Shown: one piece after another, positions 1 to 5,494 of the stretch
Layout: each line of letters opens with the position of its first letter
Numbering within the stretch: the first letter of the stretch is position 1
From: an uncultured Bacillaceae bacterium
GTDB taxonomy: Bacteria > Bacillota > Bacilli > Bacillales > Amphibacillaceae
Reading direction: 5' to 3'
Length of the DNA: 5,494 bases
NCBI GenBank assembly: GCA_937925695.1
Contig: CALAMD010000043.1
Coordinates: 1 to 5,494, forward strand
Translations under genes and position numbers: made by a program
The notes under the pieces: generated by a model
Seen by the model: only the letters and a program-made list of their open reading frames with translations
Databases searched by the model: none
Told to the model about the DNA's origin: nothing

Positions 1-48
1 CGCAAAGTGTGGAACCGTGTCACGTTTTTTAGGTGAACGTATATTATA
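1..48. other. Non-RHS sequence before the YD gene; probable rearrangement junction
   Basis: No frame here encodes YD-type sequence. The three plus-strand frames each end in a stop: TAG at 30-32, TGA at 34-36 and TAG at 47-49. In frame with the downstream YD repeats, YD-like coding begins only after the TGA, at roughly base 49. The stretch contains the short palindrome CGTGTCACG (16-24). The simplest reading is that an insertion or recombination joined unrelated DNA to the middle of an RHS gene. A mobile-element end or REP-like sequence is possible, but 48 bases are too few to identify one. Confidence 0.5.
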
Positions 49-3024
49 GATAATGTCGATACGTTAGGCTTTACAACAAAATATGAATATGATCAAGCCA
101 GTAATTTAATCAAAGAAATCGATGCAAATGGAAATGTAACGAGTTATACGTATGATGAACATGGCAATGTCACATCCATTACCGATGCGTTAGGGCATAC
201 GACAAAGTTTACTTACGATAAAAATAACAATACAACGTCCATTGAAAATGCCAAAGGAGATAAAGTTACATTAAGTTACAATGAGCGAAATCAAGTGACG
301 AAAGTAACCAATCCATTAAATCAGGAAATCACATACGAATACGATGAAAATGGATTACTCATCAAAACAACGGAAGATGGCAATGAAACAACCTATAGTT
401 ACCTTAATGGCGCTGTAGAGTCAGTAACGAATCCATTAGGTGGTGTCGTTTCCTTTGAATACGATGCTATTGGCCGTATTGTTAAGTTAATCGATGAAGA
501 AAATAGTGAAACAGTCTATCAATATGATGTGAATAATAACATCACTGAGGTGCGTGATGCGTTAGGAAATACATTACGTTACGAATATGATCGTCATGGC
601 AATCTCGTTAAAGAAATCGACGCCAAAGGAAACACAACAACCTATGCCTATGACGAAAATAATAACTTGATTAAAGAAGTGAATCCGTTAAATCAGGAAT
701 TTTTATTTGAATATGATGCCGAGGATCGGTTAATTTCAATTACCGATGCTTCCGGTAATAAAACGAAATTTAATTATGATGCAAAGGGCCAATTAATCGA
801 ATTAATCAATCCATTAGGCCATCAATATACAGTAGAATATGACGCTGTTGGCAATGTGATCAAAGAACTGGATGCTTACGGCGAAATCATTTCCAAAGCT
901 ACCTATGATGCAGTCGGCAATGTTACCCAGATTGCTAATGCCTTAGGTCACATAGAATCATATGAATATGATCAAGCTGACCTTTTAACGAAAGTAACGA
1001 ATAATATTGACAACGTAACTTCGTTTAAATATGACGGCCTGGGAAGAATCGTGCAATCCATTGACCCAATTGGTGGTGTCAATAAGCAGAGTTTTGATTC
1101 CCAAGGAAACAGAACATCCTTAACTGATGCCAATGGGAATAAAATTGCTTTTGAATTTAATGAACTCGGATATTTAACAAAAGTGATTGCTGCCGATGAC
1201 AACACGATCACATATGAATATAATCAGCGTGGCCAAATCACTAAGATGACAAATGGCCGGGGCCAAGAAACAAGTTATGAGTACGATGCAGTTGGGAGAA
1301 TAAGTAAATTAATCGAACCAGATAATATTTCTACTTACACGTATGATGAAAATGATAATCTCATAAAAGTAGAGGATAATCTCGGTACGATTGAATACAA
1401 ATACGATGCCCTTGATCGTATCATCGAGTATACTGATGTCTATGGTAATACGATTAAATACGATTATGATGTGAGTGGAAATCTCAGTACTCTAACCTAT
1501 CCGAATGATAATCAAGTCCAGTATGTTTATGATCAAGCCAATCAGTTAATCGAAGTCATCGATTGGGAAGGCAGATCGACCGAGTACACTTACGATAAAA
1601 ATGGTAGATTAGTAGAAACAACGCGTCCGAATGGAACAGTGGAGACGAGAGAATATAATCAAGCAGGTCAACTCATGAGCTTAAAAGATGTGTTCGCTAA
1701 TGGAGAAGTTATCAATCATTATCAATACACGTATGATGATGCTGGTAACATAGCTTCCGAAACAAATGAAACTACGGTTGAAATCGACTTGAATACAAGT
1801 GAATTAATTGCCACATATGGCCTTGGCAACCAATTAGCTTCCATTAATGGAGAAACGGTTGAATATGACGAAGACGGTAATTTAATCAAACTACAATTAC
1901 CAAATAGCGAAACAGTCACCTATGAATATGATGCGCGTAATCGACTCGTCAAAACCGGCGATACCGAATACACTTATACTGTCAATGATCATCGGATCGC
2001 TATGATTACCGATGGAGTTGAAACACGTTTTGTCGTTGATCCAAACCATGAACTCGACCAAGTACTCATGGAAACAGATAGCGACGGGAATGTTGTTCGT
2101 ACTTATGTATATGGACAAGGTCTCATCGGATTTGAAGATGCGGAAGGTAATTATTACGCATACCATCAGGATTTCCGTGGCAGTACAACCAATCTAACAG
2201 ATATGAATGAACAGATTGTCGCTACTTATAAGTATGATCCATTTGGAAATATTATTTATCACGACGGAACTGTTGAACAACCTTTCCTATATGTAGGACG
2301 CTATGGTATCCAAACAGATGCAAATGGTTTAATCTACATGCGTGCTAGATACTATCATCCTGAAATTCAACGCTTCTTAAGCGAGGATATTGTCGAAGGA
2401 TCGATTTTATTAAGTCAGTCCTTTAACCGTTATGCATATGCTGGAAATAACCCATTAACCATCATCGATCCAGACGGTGAGTTTTGGCACATTGTTGGTG
2501 GGGCAGTGATTGGTGGCTTAATTTCCGGTGGTGTTGAATTAGTAAACGGTGGTAGTTTCTGGGATGTTACATCCAGTGCTGTAGGTGGTGCCGTTGCTGG
2601 TGGTATTACTGCAGGATTAGGTCCAGCTGCAGCTGGTGTTGGTACATGGGCAGTCATTGGAACCGGTGCTGGCGCTGGTGTAGTCGGTGATTTAACTACA
2701 AAAGGTATGAAGAGAGAAAAACCTACAGCGAAAAGCGTTGTTGAATCAGCATTCTTTGGCGCACTCCCTACACCATCAGGGGCTTCGAAACTAATCGGAA
2801 GCACGAGAAAAGGACTGCGCTATGCTGATCAAGGTGTTAGAAGAGCCGAATACGGTATGAGTAGAACGGCCAGACAACGTGCCTTAAGACATAAACGTTC
2901 TTTAGAGCGACAGGAAAAAGCACTCAAGTTTTACGATAAACATGCACCTAACTTATACAATACAACTGGCTTGACTGTCTGGAGAAATCTCACAGACAAA
3001 GATGACTCACAACTAGCCAAATAA
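37..3024 (+). CDS. RHS/YD-repeat polymorphic toxin protein (WapA-like), 5'-truncated
   Basis: This is the C-terminal part of a YD-repeat protein. In this family the repeats form a shell that encloses a C-terminal toxin, delivered to neighbouring cells. The frame is open from base 37, and YD-like sequence starts near 49. The first possible start is GTG at 295, inside a repeat and without a good ribosome binding site, so the true start and any signal peptide are missing. Numbered from 295 (909 residues), YD repeats of about 20-21 residues fill 1 to about 560. The RHS core follows, with YMRARYYHPEIQRFLSED at 681-698, NRYAYAGNNP at 711-720 and DPDG at 725-728. Residues 732-802 are Gly/Ala-rich and hydrophobic. 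Residues 803-909 form a basic tip with 15 Arg/Lys among residues 838-882. I recognise no toxin family in the tip. The stop lies 27 bases before the next start, typical of a toxin-immunity pair. It may be an orphan cassette or pseudogene, since without a secretion signal it could not be exported as it stands. Confidence 0.85.
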   Translation, partial: TYIIDNVDTLGFTTKYEYDQASNLIKEIDANGNVTSYTYDEHGNVTSITDALGHTTKFTYDKNNNTTSIENAKGDKVTLSYNERNQVTKVTNPLNQEITYEYDENGLLIKTTEDGNETTYSYLNGAVESVTNPLGGVVSFEYDAIGRIVKLIDEENSETVYQYDVNNNITEVRDALGNTLRYEYDRHGNLVKEIDAKGNTTTYAYDENNNLIKEVNPLNQEFLFEYDAEDRLISITDASGNKTKFNYDAKGQLIELINPLGHQYTVEYDAVGNVIKELDAYGEIISKATYDAVGNVTQIANALGHIESYEYDQADLLTKVTNNIDNVTSFKYDGLGRIVQSIDPIGGVNKQSFDSQGNRTSLTDANGNKIAFEFNELGYLTKVIAADDNTITYEYNQRGQITKMTNGRGQETSYEYDAVGRISKLIEPDNISTYTYDENDNLIKVEDNLGTIEYKYDALDRIIEYTDVYGNTIKYDYDVSGNLSTLTYPNDNQVQYVYDQANQLIEVIDWEGRSTEYTYDKNGRLVETTRPNGTVETREYNQAGQLMSLKDVFANGEVINHYQYTYDDAGNIASETNETTVEIDLNTSELIATYGLGNQLASINGETVEYDEDGNLIKLQLPNSETVTYEYDARNRLVKTGDTEYTYTVNDHRIAMITDGVETRFVVDPNHELDQVLMETDSDGNVVRTYVYGQGLIGFEDAEGNYYAYHQDFRGSTTNLTDMNEQIVATYKYDPFGNIIYHDGTVEQPFLYVGRYGIQTDANGLIYMRARYYHPEIQRFLSEDIVEGSILLSQSFNRYAYAGNNPLTIIDPDGEFWHIVGGAVIGGLISGGVELVNGGSFWDVTSSAVGGAVAGGITAGLGPAAAGVGTWAVIGTGAGAGVVGDLTTKGMKREKPTAKSVVESAFFGALPTPSGASKLIGSTRKGLRYADQGVRRAEYGMSRTARQRALRHKRSLERQEKALKFYDKHAPNLYNTTGLTVWRNLTDKDDSQLAK
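52..1990 (+). repeat. Tandem YD-repeat coding array
   Basis: About 60-63-base coding units each encode a variant of Y-x-Y-D-x-x-G-x-L-x-x-x-x-D-x-x-G-N-x-x. I count roughly 25-30 units, including three or four upstream of GTG 295. The DNA copies have diverged but keep short identities. TATGATCAAGCCA occurs near 89 and again near 1528, and codons for NPLNQE occur near 310 and 688. Such repeats make beta-strand shell turns in RHS proteins. They also give homology for recombination between RHS genes, which could explain the broken 5' end. Confidence 0.8.
2479..3024 (+). other. Variable C-terminal tip (putative toxin domain) after DPDG
   Basis: In RHS proteins the conserved core ends at a DPxG motif and the sequence after it is the exchangeable toxin. 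Here 181 residues follow DPDG. The first part (about residues 732-802) is a glycine-zipper-like hydrophobic stretch of the pre-toxin kind. The last part is strongly basic and includes YADQGVRRAEYGMSRTARQR (843-862), then a tail with FYDKHAPNLYNTTGLTVW (879-896). I see no clear nuclease, deaminase or ADP-ribosyltransferase motif. The basic charge would suit nucleic-acid or membrane binding. The membrane-bound partner downstream hints at a membrane target, but both ideas are inference. Confidence 0.6.
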
Positions 3025-3039
3025 TCATTTTACTTGAAT

Positions 3040-3047
3040 GGGGTGAT
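3040..3047 (+). promoter_or_regulatory. Ribosome binding site that fixes the start of the putative immunity gene
   Basis: GGGGTGAT closely matches the end of the consensus AAGGAGGTGAT and lies about 8 bases (from the GGGG core) before ATG 3052. This favours ATG 3052 over TTG 3034 and over ATG 3046, both of which are inside or upstream of the binding site. It makes the product 171 residues rather than 177. Confidence 0.7.
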
Positions 3048-3051
3048 GACG

Positions 3052-3567
3052 ATGAACATTGGCATTTCCGTTGCCATTATGTTAGCCGTTTTTGCAGTAA
3101 TCGATAACTACATGACAAACAGCTTAGAAAAAAATGCTGATAAATATCGTAACCACCCCTTTCAAGATCGGACCTTTGGCTATGCCAGCTGGGCGAAGGC
3201 AATTGAATTGATCGGACTCTTAGGCTTTGCCAGCTTCTTTTTAGTACTCGTCTATTTTGCGCGAGATTGGATTGATGTCGTTACTTTTTCAGTATTGGCT
3301 ATTGCAATGGTTGGTCTCGTTATTTACCGGGCAACCGTGTGGAAATACCAGAAAGTGATGCTTAGAGAAGATCAACTCATCTGCATTCGAGGTAAAAAAA
3401 GGAAGCTGCTTAAAGTAAATCTTCATGACATTGATCGTGTAGATATAAGCTTTTTTAGATTTTTGTTACACATGAAAAATGGTCAAAAAATTGTCTTTCC
3501 CACTGGTTATAAAAACCAAAGTTATATCTATGGTATTTTAAAATACCATCGTCCTAAAAAACAATGA
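3052..3567 (+). CDS. Three-TM membrane protein with PH-like tail; putative immunity protein
   Basis: The 171-residue product has hydrophobic segments at about 3-21, 50-70 and 74-96. These are followed by a soluble basic region (99-163) whose alternating strand pattern (KVMLREDQLICIRG, then MKNGQKIVFP) resembles a small bacterial PH-like domain. I infer the fold from pattern only. It begins 27 bases after the RHS stop, the position of the cognate immunity gene in WapA and RHS toxin loci, such as wapI after wapA. I therefore propose that it protects the cell from the tip encoded just upstream. An integral membrane immunity protein would fit a toxin that acts at or enters through the membrane. 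No known immunity family is recognised. It is probably cotranscribed with its neighbours, with no terminator on either side. Confidence 0.7.
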   Translation: MNIGISVAIMLAVFAVIDNYMTNSLEKNADKYRNHPFQDRTFGYASWAKAIELIGLLGFASFFLVLVYFARDWIDVVTFSVLAIAMVGLVIYRATVWKYQKVMLREDQLICIRGKKRKLLKVNLHDIDRVDISFFRFLLHMKNGQKIVFPTGYKNQSYIYGILKYHRPKKQ

Positions 3568-3593
3568 ACCATACACTATGACAGATGATGTTC

Positions 3594-3600
3594 GGGAGGG
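3594..3600 (+). promoter_or_regulatory. Ribosome binding site that fixes the start of the mini-YD gene
   Basis: GGGAGGG lies 4 bases before ATG 3605 (5 from the GGAGG core), whereas the upstream in-frame ATG 3578 has no such site. Starting at 3605 also puts a classical signal peptide at the very N terminus, so both lines of evidence agree. Confidence 0.8.
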
Positions 3601-3604
3601 TATT

Positions 3605-4126
3605 ATGAGAAAACTTATTACAATCATGGCGATAATGCTTTGTCTAGTCTTCAGCAATGCTATCTCTGTAGCTGCAGAAACGTATACATACGATGAACTC
3701 AATCGTATAACATCTGTTGAATATGAAGATGGACAAAAGATTGAATATACTTATGATGATGCAGGAAATATCCTATCAATTACTGTGAACGGAGAAAAAG
3801 TTGATCCACCTGAAGTAGGTGACGACCCGGGAGAACCATCTCCTGTTGAGCCAGAACCTTCAATCCCAGAGGATAATGAGGAAGATCCAGTAGATGGAGA
3901 TGAAGATAGTACGAATCAAAGCGATGACGATTCAACAACAAATGATCAATCTGGTAAAGACCAAGATGAGAATGATGTGGTCATTGAAAAAACAAGTGGG
4001 GACAAAAGTGAAGGTGATCCACTAGCCAAAACAGCAACAAATATGTATCGTTATCTTTTCGCTGGTTTCATCTTAGCTGCAGTCGGTGCCCTACTTTATC
4101 TAAAATTCAGACGAAAAACGGAATAG
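3605..4126 (+). CDS. Secreted mini YD-repeat protein with degenerate sortase anchor
   Basis: The product is 173 residues. Residues 1-24 form a signal peptide (MRK, hydrophobic core, V-A-A cleavage site before Glu25). Residues 26-61 hold one YD-repeat pair, TYTYDELNRITSVEYEDG and IEYTYDDAGNILSITV. Residues 67-139 are an acidic, Pro/Asp/Ser-rich, probably unfolded linker suited to spanning the cell wall. LAKTA (140-144), a hydrophobic segment (148-166) and FRRK make a sortase-type C-terminal signal, but the usual Pro is Ala. The protein may therefore be wall-linked poorly, or stay in the membrane. It is the third gene of the RHS unit, 37 bases after the putative immunity gene. Its YD pair resembles the shell repeats of the toxin. 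A role in docking, sheltering or displaying the RHS protein on the producer surface is inference. The architecture is clear; the function is unknown. Confidence 0.8.
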   Translation: MRKLITIMAIMLCLVFSNAISVAAETYTYDELNRITSVEYEDGQKIEYTYDDAGNILSITVNGEKVDPPEVGDDPGEPSPVEPEPSIPEDNEEDPVDGDEDSTNQSDDDSTTNDQSGKDQDENDVVIEKTSGDKSEGDPLAKTATNMYRYLFAGFILAAVGALLYLKFRRKTE

Positions 4127-4131
4127 CTTTT

Positions 4132-4167
4132 GGGTCGTGGGGCGACGGGTTCCAAACCCCTGATGCC
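4132..4167 (+). other. GC-rich stretch with two small hairpins before the terminator
   Basis: Between the mini-YD stop and the terminator, GTCG (4134-4137) pairs with CGAC (4143-4146), and GGGTT (4147-4151) pairs with AACCC (4155-4159) around a CCA loop. An outer GGC (4141-4143) could instead pair with GCC (4165-4167). The stretch is more GC-rich than its surroundings. It could slow 3' decay of the mRNA or be a remnant of other DNA. I see no known RNA family in it. Confidence 0.35.
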
Positions 4168-4172
4168 GATTT

Positions 4173-4216
4173 AAATTCCCCTCTCTTATTTAAGGTAGGA
4201 AGAGGGGAATTTTTTT
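4173..4216 (+). terminator. Intrinsic terminator of the RHS unit
   Basis: AAATTCCCCTCT (4173-4184) pairs perfectly with AGAGGGGAATTT (4201-4212) around a 16-base loop, and a run of seven T (4210-4216) follows on the plus strand. This is a strong rho-independent terminator, 46 bases after the mini-YD stop. It marks the end of the toxin, immunity and mini-YD unit. Confidence 0.9.
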
Positions 4217-4217
4217 C

Positions 4218-4247
4218 TGGATCGAGCACATCGATCCATATTTTTTT
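4218..4247 (+). terminator. Second, back-to-back intrinsic terminator
   Basis: TGGATCGA (4218-4225) pairs perfectly with TCGATCCA (4231-4238) around the loop GCACA, followed by TA and seven T (4241-4247). It follows the first terminator with one base between, so read-through from the RHS unit into the next gene should be low. The stem sequence is unrelated to the first one. Confidence 0.75.
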
Positions 4248-4304
4248 ATAGGTAAAATTGACACCTCCCCGATACCGATAACTCAAAAATTTTTCGACAC
4301 TTTC

Positions 4305-5147
4305 TTGTATTTTACAAAAATTTATTCAGAAGAAAACAAGAAAATTCATGAACGCTTACTTCAAAGAGCTGAAAAATATTTATTAGAAGAATATCCACCT
4401 TTATTAACTATGTCTAAATATACATTTGAACCTCAATATTTAGATGAAGCCCAGGATTCAGATTATTATCTTATTATTGATGATGAGCCTATAGCAATAA
4501 GCAATGATGAACCGATTAGTATTCCTGGAACAAATGCTCTCATTAAATTCCCGAAAGACTTACCGATTGGTGCTGAACTGATCGTTGAACAAGTTGTAAA
4601 AGAGGAAACAGAGGATTTAGTGAAAGGTACAGATTACAAAATTGCAGGCGATATTTTCAGATTTACATTTGATAATGACTTAGAATTCGAGGATACTTTT
4701 ACACTAATTTTCAGCTATGACAACAAAGAATTTAAGGAAAATGAAATCGGTATCTATTATTATAATCCTGAATCGAATGAATGGGAGGCTATTAAGAGTA
4801 CCGTTGACCCAGAAGCTGGTACAGTCACTGCCAATGTTAATCATTTTTCGATCTATGGATTGTTAGCTGTTGGTGATCCTGCTACTGAAAAAGAAGAAGA
4901 TAAGAAAACTGAAAAAAACCCAGCAGTACCTAAGGATGATCAAAAGAAACCTGAAATAGATCCAGACAAAGAAACAAAAGGCAAGGAAGAAAATGATTCT
5001 AAAACAGAAGCAGACCAAGCTGAAGGTAAAAAACTTCCAGCCACTGCAACCAATCACTATAATTTATTAATGGTTGGGATGACATTATTGAGTATTAGTT
5101 TTCTCATTTATCTCATCCAAAGAAAACGCAACAAAGTGAGCAATTAA
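4305..5147 (+). CDS. LPATA-anchored surface protein, 5'-truncated remnant
   Basis: From TTG 4305 the frame gives 280 residues, but there is no ribosome binding site or signal peptide, and the first ATG is at 4410 (residue 36). The frame is open back to 4194, through the terminators, with no better start. The 5' end has therefore probably been lost. Residues 70-90 (PISIPGTNALIKFPKDLPIG) and 150-188, ending NHFSIYGLLAV near 179-189, resemble the strand-rich ZU5-like or Ig-like domains found before wall anchors in Firmicute surface proteins. Residues 191-241 are a Lys/Glu/Asp-rich linker. LPATA (244-248), a hydrophobic segment (about 254-272) and RKRNK form a sortase signal, with cleavage expected between Thr and Ala. 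It would need a signal peptide to reach the wall. It resembles the anchor of the mini-YD protein (TATN-x-Y after the motif). It is probably a pseudogene and is transcriptionally isolated by terminators on both sides. Confidence 0.65.
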   Translation: MYFTKIYSEENKKIHERLLQRAEKYLLEEYPPLLTMSKYTFEPQYLDEAQDSDYYLIIDDEPIAISNDEPISIPGTNALIKFPKDLPIGAELIVEQVVKEETEDLVKGTDYKIAGDIFRFTFDNDLEFEDTFTLIFSYDNKEFKENEIGIYYYNPESNEWEAIKSTVDPEAGTVTANVNHFSIYGLLAVGDPATEKEEDKKTEKNPAVPKDDQKKPEIDPDKETKGKEENDSKTEADQAEGKKLPATATNHYNLLMVGMTLLSISFLIYLIQRKRNKVSN

Positions 5148-5159
5148 TTTATTCATTAG

Positions 5160-5174
5160 ATCTCGTAACGAGAT
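5160..5174. repeat. Small perfect inverted repeat
   Basis: ATCTCG (5160-5165) and CGAGAT (5169-5174) are inverted around TAA, just after the stop of the LPATA protein and before the terminator. No T-run follows, so it is not a terminator by itself. It could add to the 3' structure of the mRNA, or be a small operator-like site. I cannot tell which. Confidence 0.35.
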
Positions 5175-5181
5175 GACAAGT

Positions 5182-5223
5182 TTCCCCTCTCCCACTAAAT
5201 CTAGGTAGAGGGGAATTTGTTTG
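5182..5223 (+). terminator. Intrinsic terminator of the LPATA gene, related to the 4173 terminator
   Basis: TTCCCCTCT (5182-5190) pairs with AGAGGGGAA (5207-5215), followed by TTTGTTTG, a weaker T-run than in the first unit. The stem is the same as in the 4173-4216 terminator, and the loops also share a TAGGTA or AAGGTAGG-like part. This suggests common descent of the two 3' ends. Confidence 0.75.
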
Positions 5224-5494
5224 TCTGTGCCACATCGTATAGTAATTATGTTGTAGATCGTCCTTCAATATCTGGCAGCAAACAGTTCCACGGGTAAGAC
5301 AATGATCCCCTTCTTTCACTACTTAGCTGGACCTACACCAATCTTCAACGTCCAAAAGGGTTACAAGCAAGTCTATGATTTTTTGCCTATAACCCTTATC
5401 CTTTGTAGATCGCCTATTTATTTTTTTATCATATTCATTTCTTTTGTTCTATCGTTAAAATTTTTCGCCAAGAGCGGACACTTCTATGATTTTC
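5224..5494. other. Noncoding 271 bases with inverted repeats; possible element end
   Basis: No convincing gene is present. The plus frame open from 5257 to the window end has its first ATG at 5302 without a ribosome binding site, and a short minus frame (5149-5319) runs straight through the terminator. Structure is present, however. TGGAC (5328-5332) is inverted against GTCCA (5350-5354), directly before a 15-base stem at 5356-5397. TTGTAGATCG is repeated at 5251-5260 and 5403-5412, and TCTATGATTTT at 5372-5382 and 5483-5493. Long noncoding ends with hairpins occur in some insertion sequences, such as the IS110 family. No transposase is visible, so this is only a possibility. Confidence 0.4.
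5356..5397 (-). repeat. 15-bp hairpin, fully paired only as minus-strand RNA
   Basis: The arms 5356-5370 and 5383-5397 are inverted repeats with two mismatches. Read as minus-strand RNA both mismatches become G-U pairs, giving 15 consecutive pairs around a 12-base loop. Read as plus-strand RNA they are C-A and A-C mismatches. This points to a minus-strand transcript if the stem is functional. No T-run follows on either strand, so it is not an intrinsic terminator. Confidence 0.55.

Noticed and set aside
1897..2197. Overlapping short frames on both strands inside the YD gene
   Set aside because: They overlap well-conserved RHS core coding and have no ribosome binding site or protein-like signal.
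2430..2804. 124-residue minus-strand frame rich in Pro and Ala
   Set aside because: It is the mirror of the Gly/Ala-rich pre-toxin stretch on the plus strand; no ribosome binding site and no recognisable domain.
2971..2999. TTGACT as a possible internal promoter for the immunity gene
   Set aside because: The matching -10 position (AGACAA) is poor. An internal promoter is plausible biologically but not supported here.
4147..4159. GGGTTCCAAACCC resembling a tRNA T-arm
   Set aside because: The T-loop consensus is not fully met, and no acceptor, D or anticodon arm can be folded around it.
4258..4286. Perfect TTGACA (4258-4263) as a possible -35 box
   Set aside because: No acceptable -10 box lies 16-18 bases downstream; GATAAC at 4277-4282 is only 13 bases away. 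Not called a promoter.
4293..4299. TTCGACA, the reverse complement of the Spo0A box core TGTCGAA
   Set aside because: A 7-base match is expected about once by chance on two strands of a window this size, and there is no promoter context.
4863..5057. 64-residue minus-strand frame rich in Phe
   Set aside because: Mirror of the Lys/Glu linker codons (AAA, GAA) of the LPATA protein; composition is an artefact.
5149..5319. Minus-strand frame of about 56 codons starting at a GTG
   Set aside because: It crosses the terminator stem and has no ribosome binding site, so it is treated as chance.
5302..5494. Plus-strand frame open to the window end, first ATG at 5302
   Set aside because: No ribosome binding site, unlikely composition, and it runs through the strong hairpin. 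Could only be judged with sequence beyond the window.

Overview
The window looks like an accessory region of a low-GC Gram-positive bacterium, most likely a Bacillaceae member. It is AT-rich, its ribosome binding sites are strong and Bacillus-like, and its genes encode a WapA/RHS-type YD-repeat protein and two surface proteins with sortase-type C-terminal anchors. One anchor has the motif LPATA, which resembles class D sortase signals. The species cannot be named from the sequence.

Layout, all genes on the plus strand. Bases 1 to about 48 are not RHS-like and carry stops in all three plus-strand frames. From about base 49 a YD-repeat gene begins abruptly without a start codon or signal peptide, and runs to 3024. 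It has about 25-30 YD repeats, an RHS core ending in DPDG at 2467-2478, a Gly/Ala-rich hydrophobic pre-toxin stretch, and a very basic tip of about 107 residues that I do not recognise. A 171-residue protein follows at 3052-3567, with three predicted membrane segments and a cytosolic PH-like tail. It sits where the immunity gene normally lies. Next, at 3605-4126, is a 'mini-YD' protein with a signal peptide, one pair of YD motifs, an acidic linker and a sortase-type anchor whose motif is degenerate (LAKTA). Two intrinsic terminators in tandem (4173-4216 and 4218-4247) close this unit.

A second unit follows at 4305-5147. It is a surface protein with an intact LPATA anchor but no signal peptide, ATG or ribosome binding site, so it is probably a 5'-truncated remnant. 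It ends at a terminator (5182-5223) whose stem matches that of the first unit. Bases 5224-5494 hold no convincing gene. They contain a 15-bp hairpin (5356-5397) whose loop sequence is repeated at the window edge.

Interpretation (inference): this may be a graveyard or reservoir of displaced RHS toxin cassettes, each with a broken 5' end and a similar terminator at its 3' end. In the first cassette, toxin tip, membrane immunity protein and mini-YD anchor protein form a likely three-gene unit. The basic tip, its membrane partner and the mini-YD surface protein are the least explained parts of the window.
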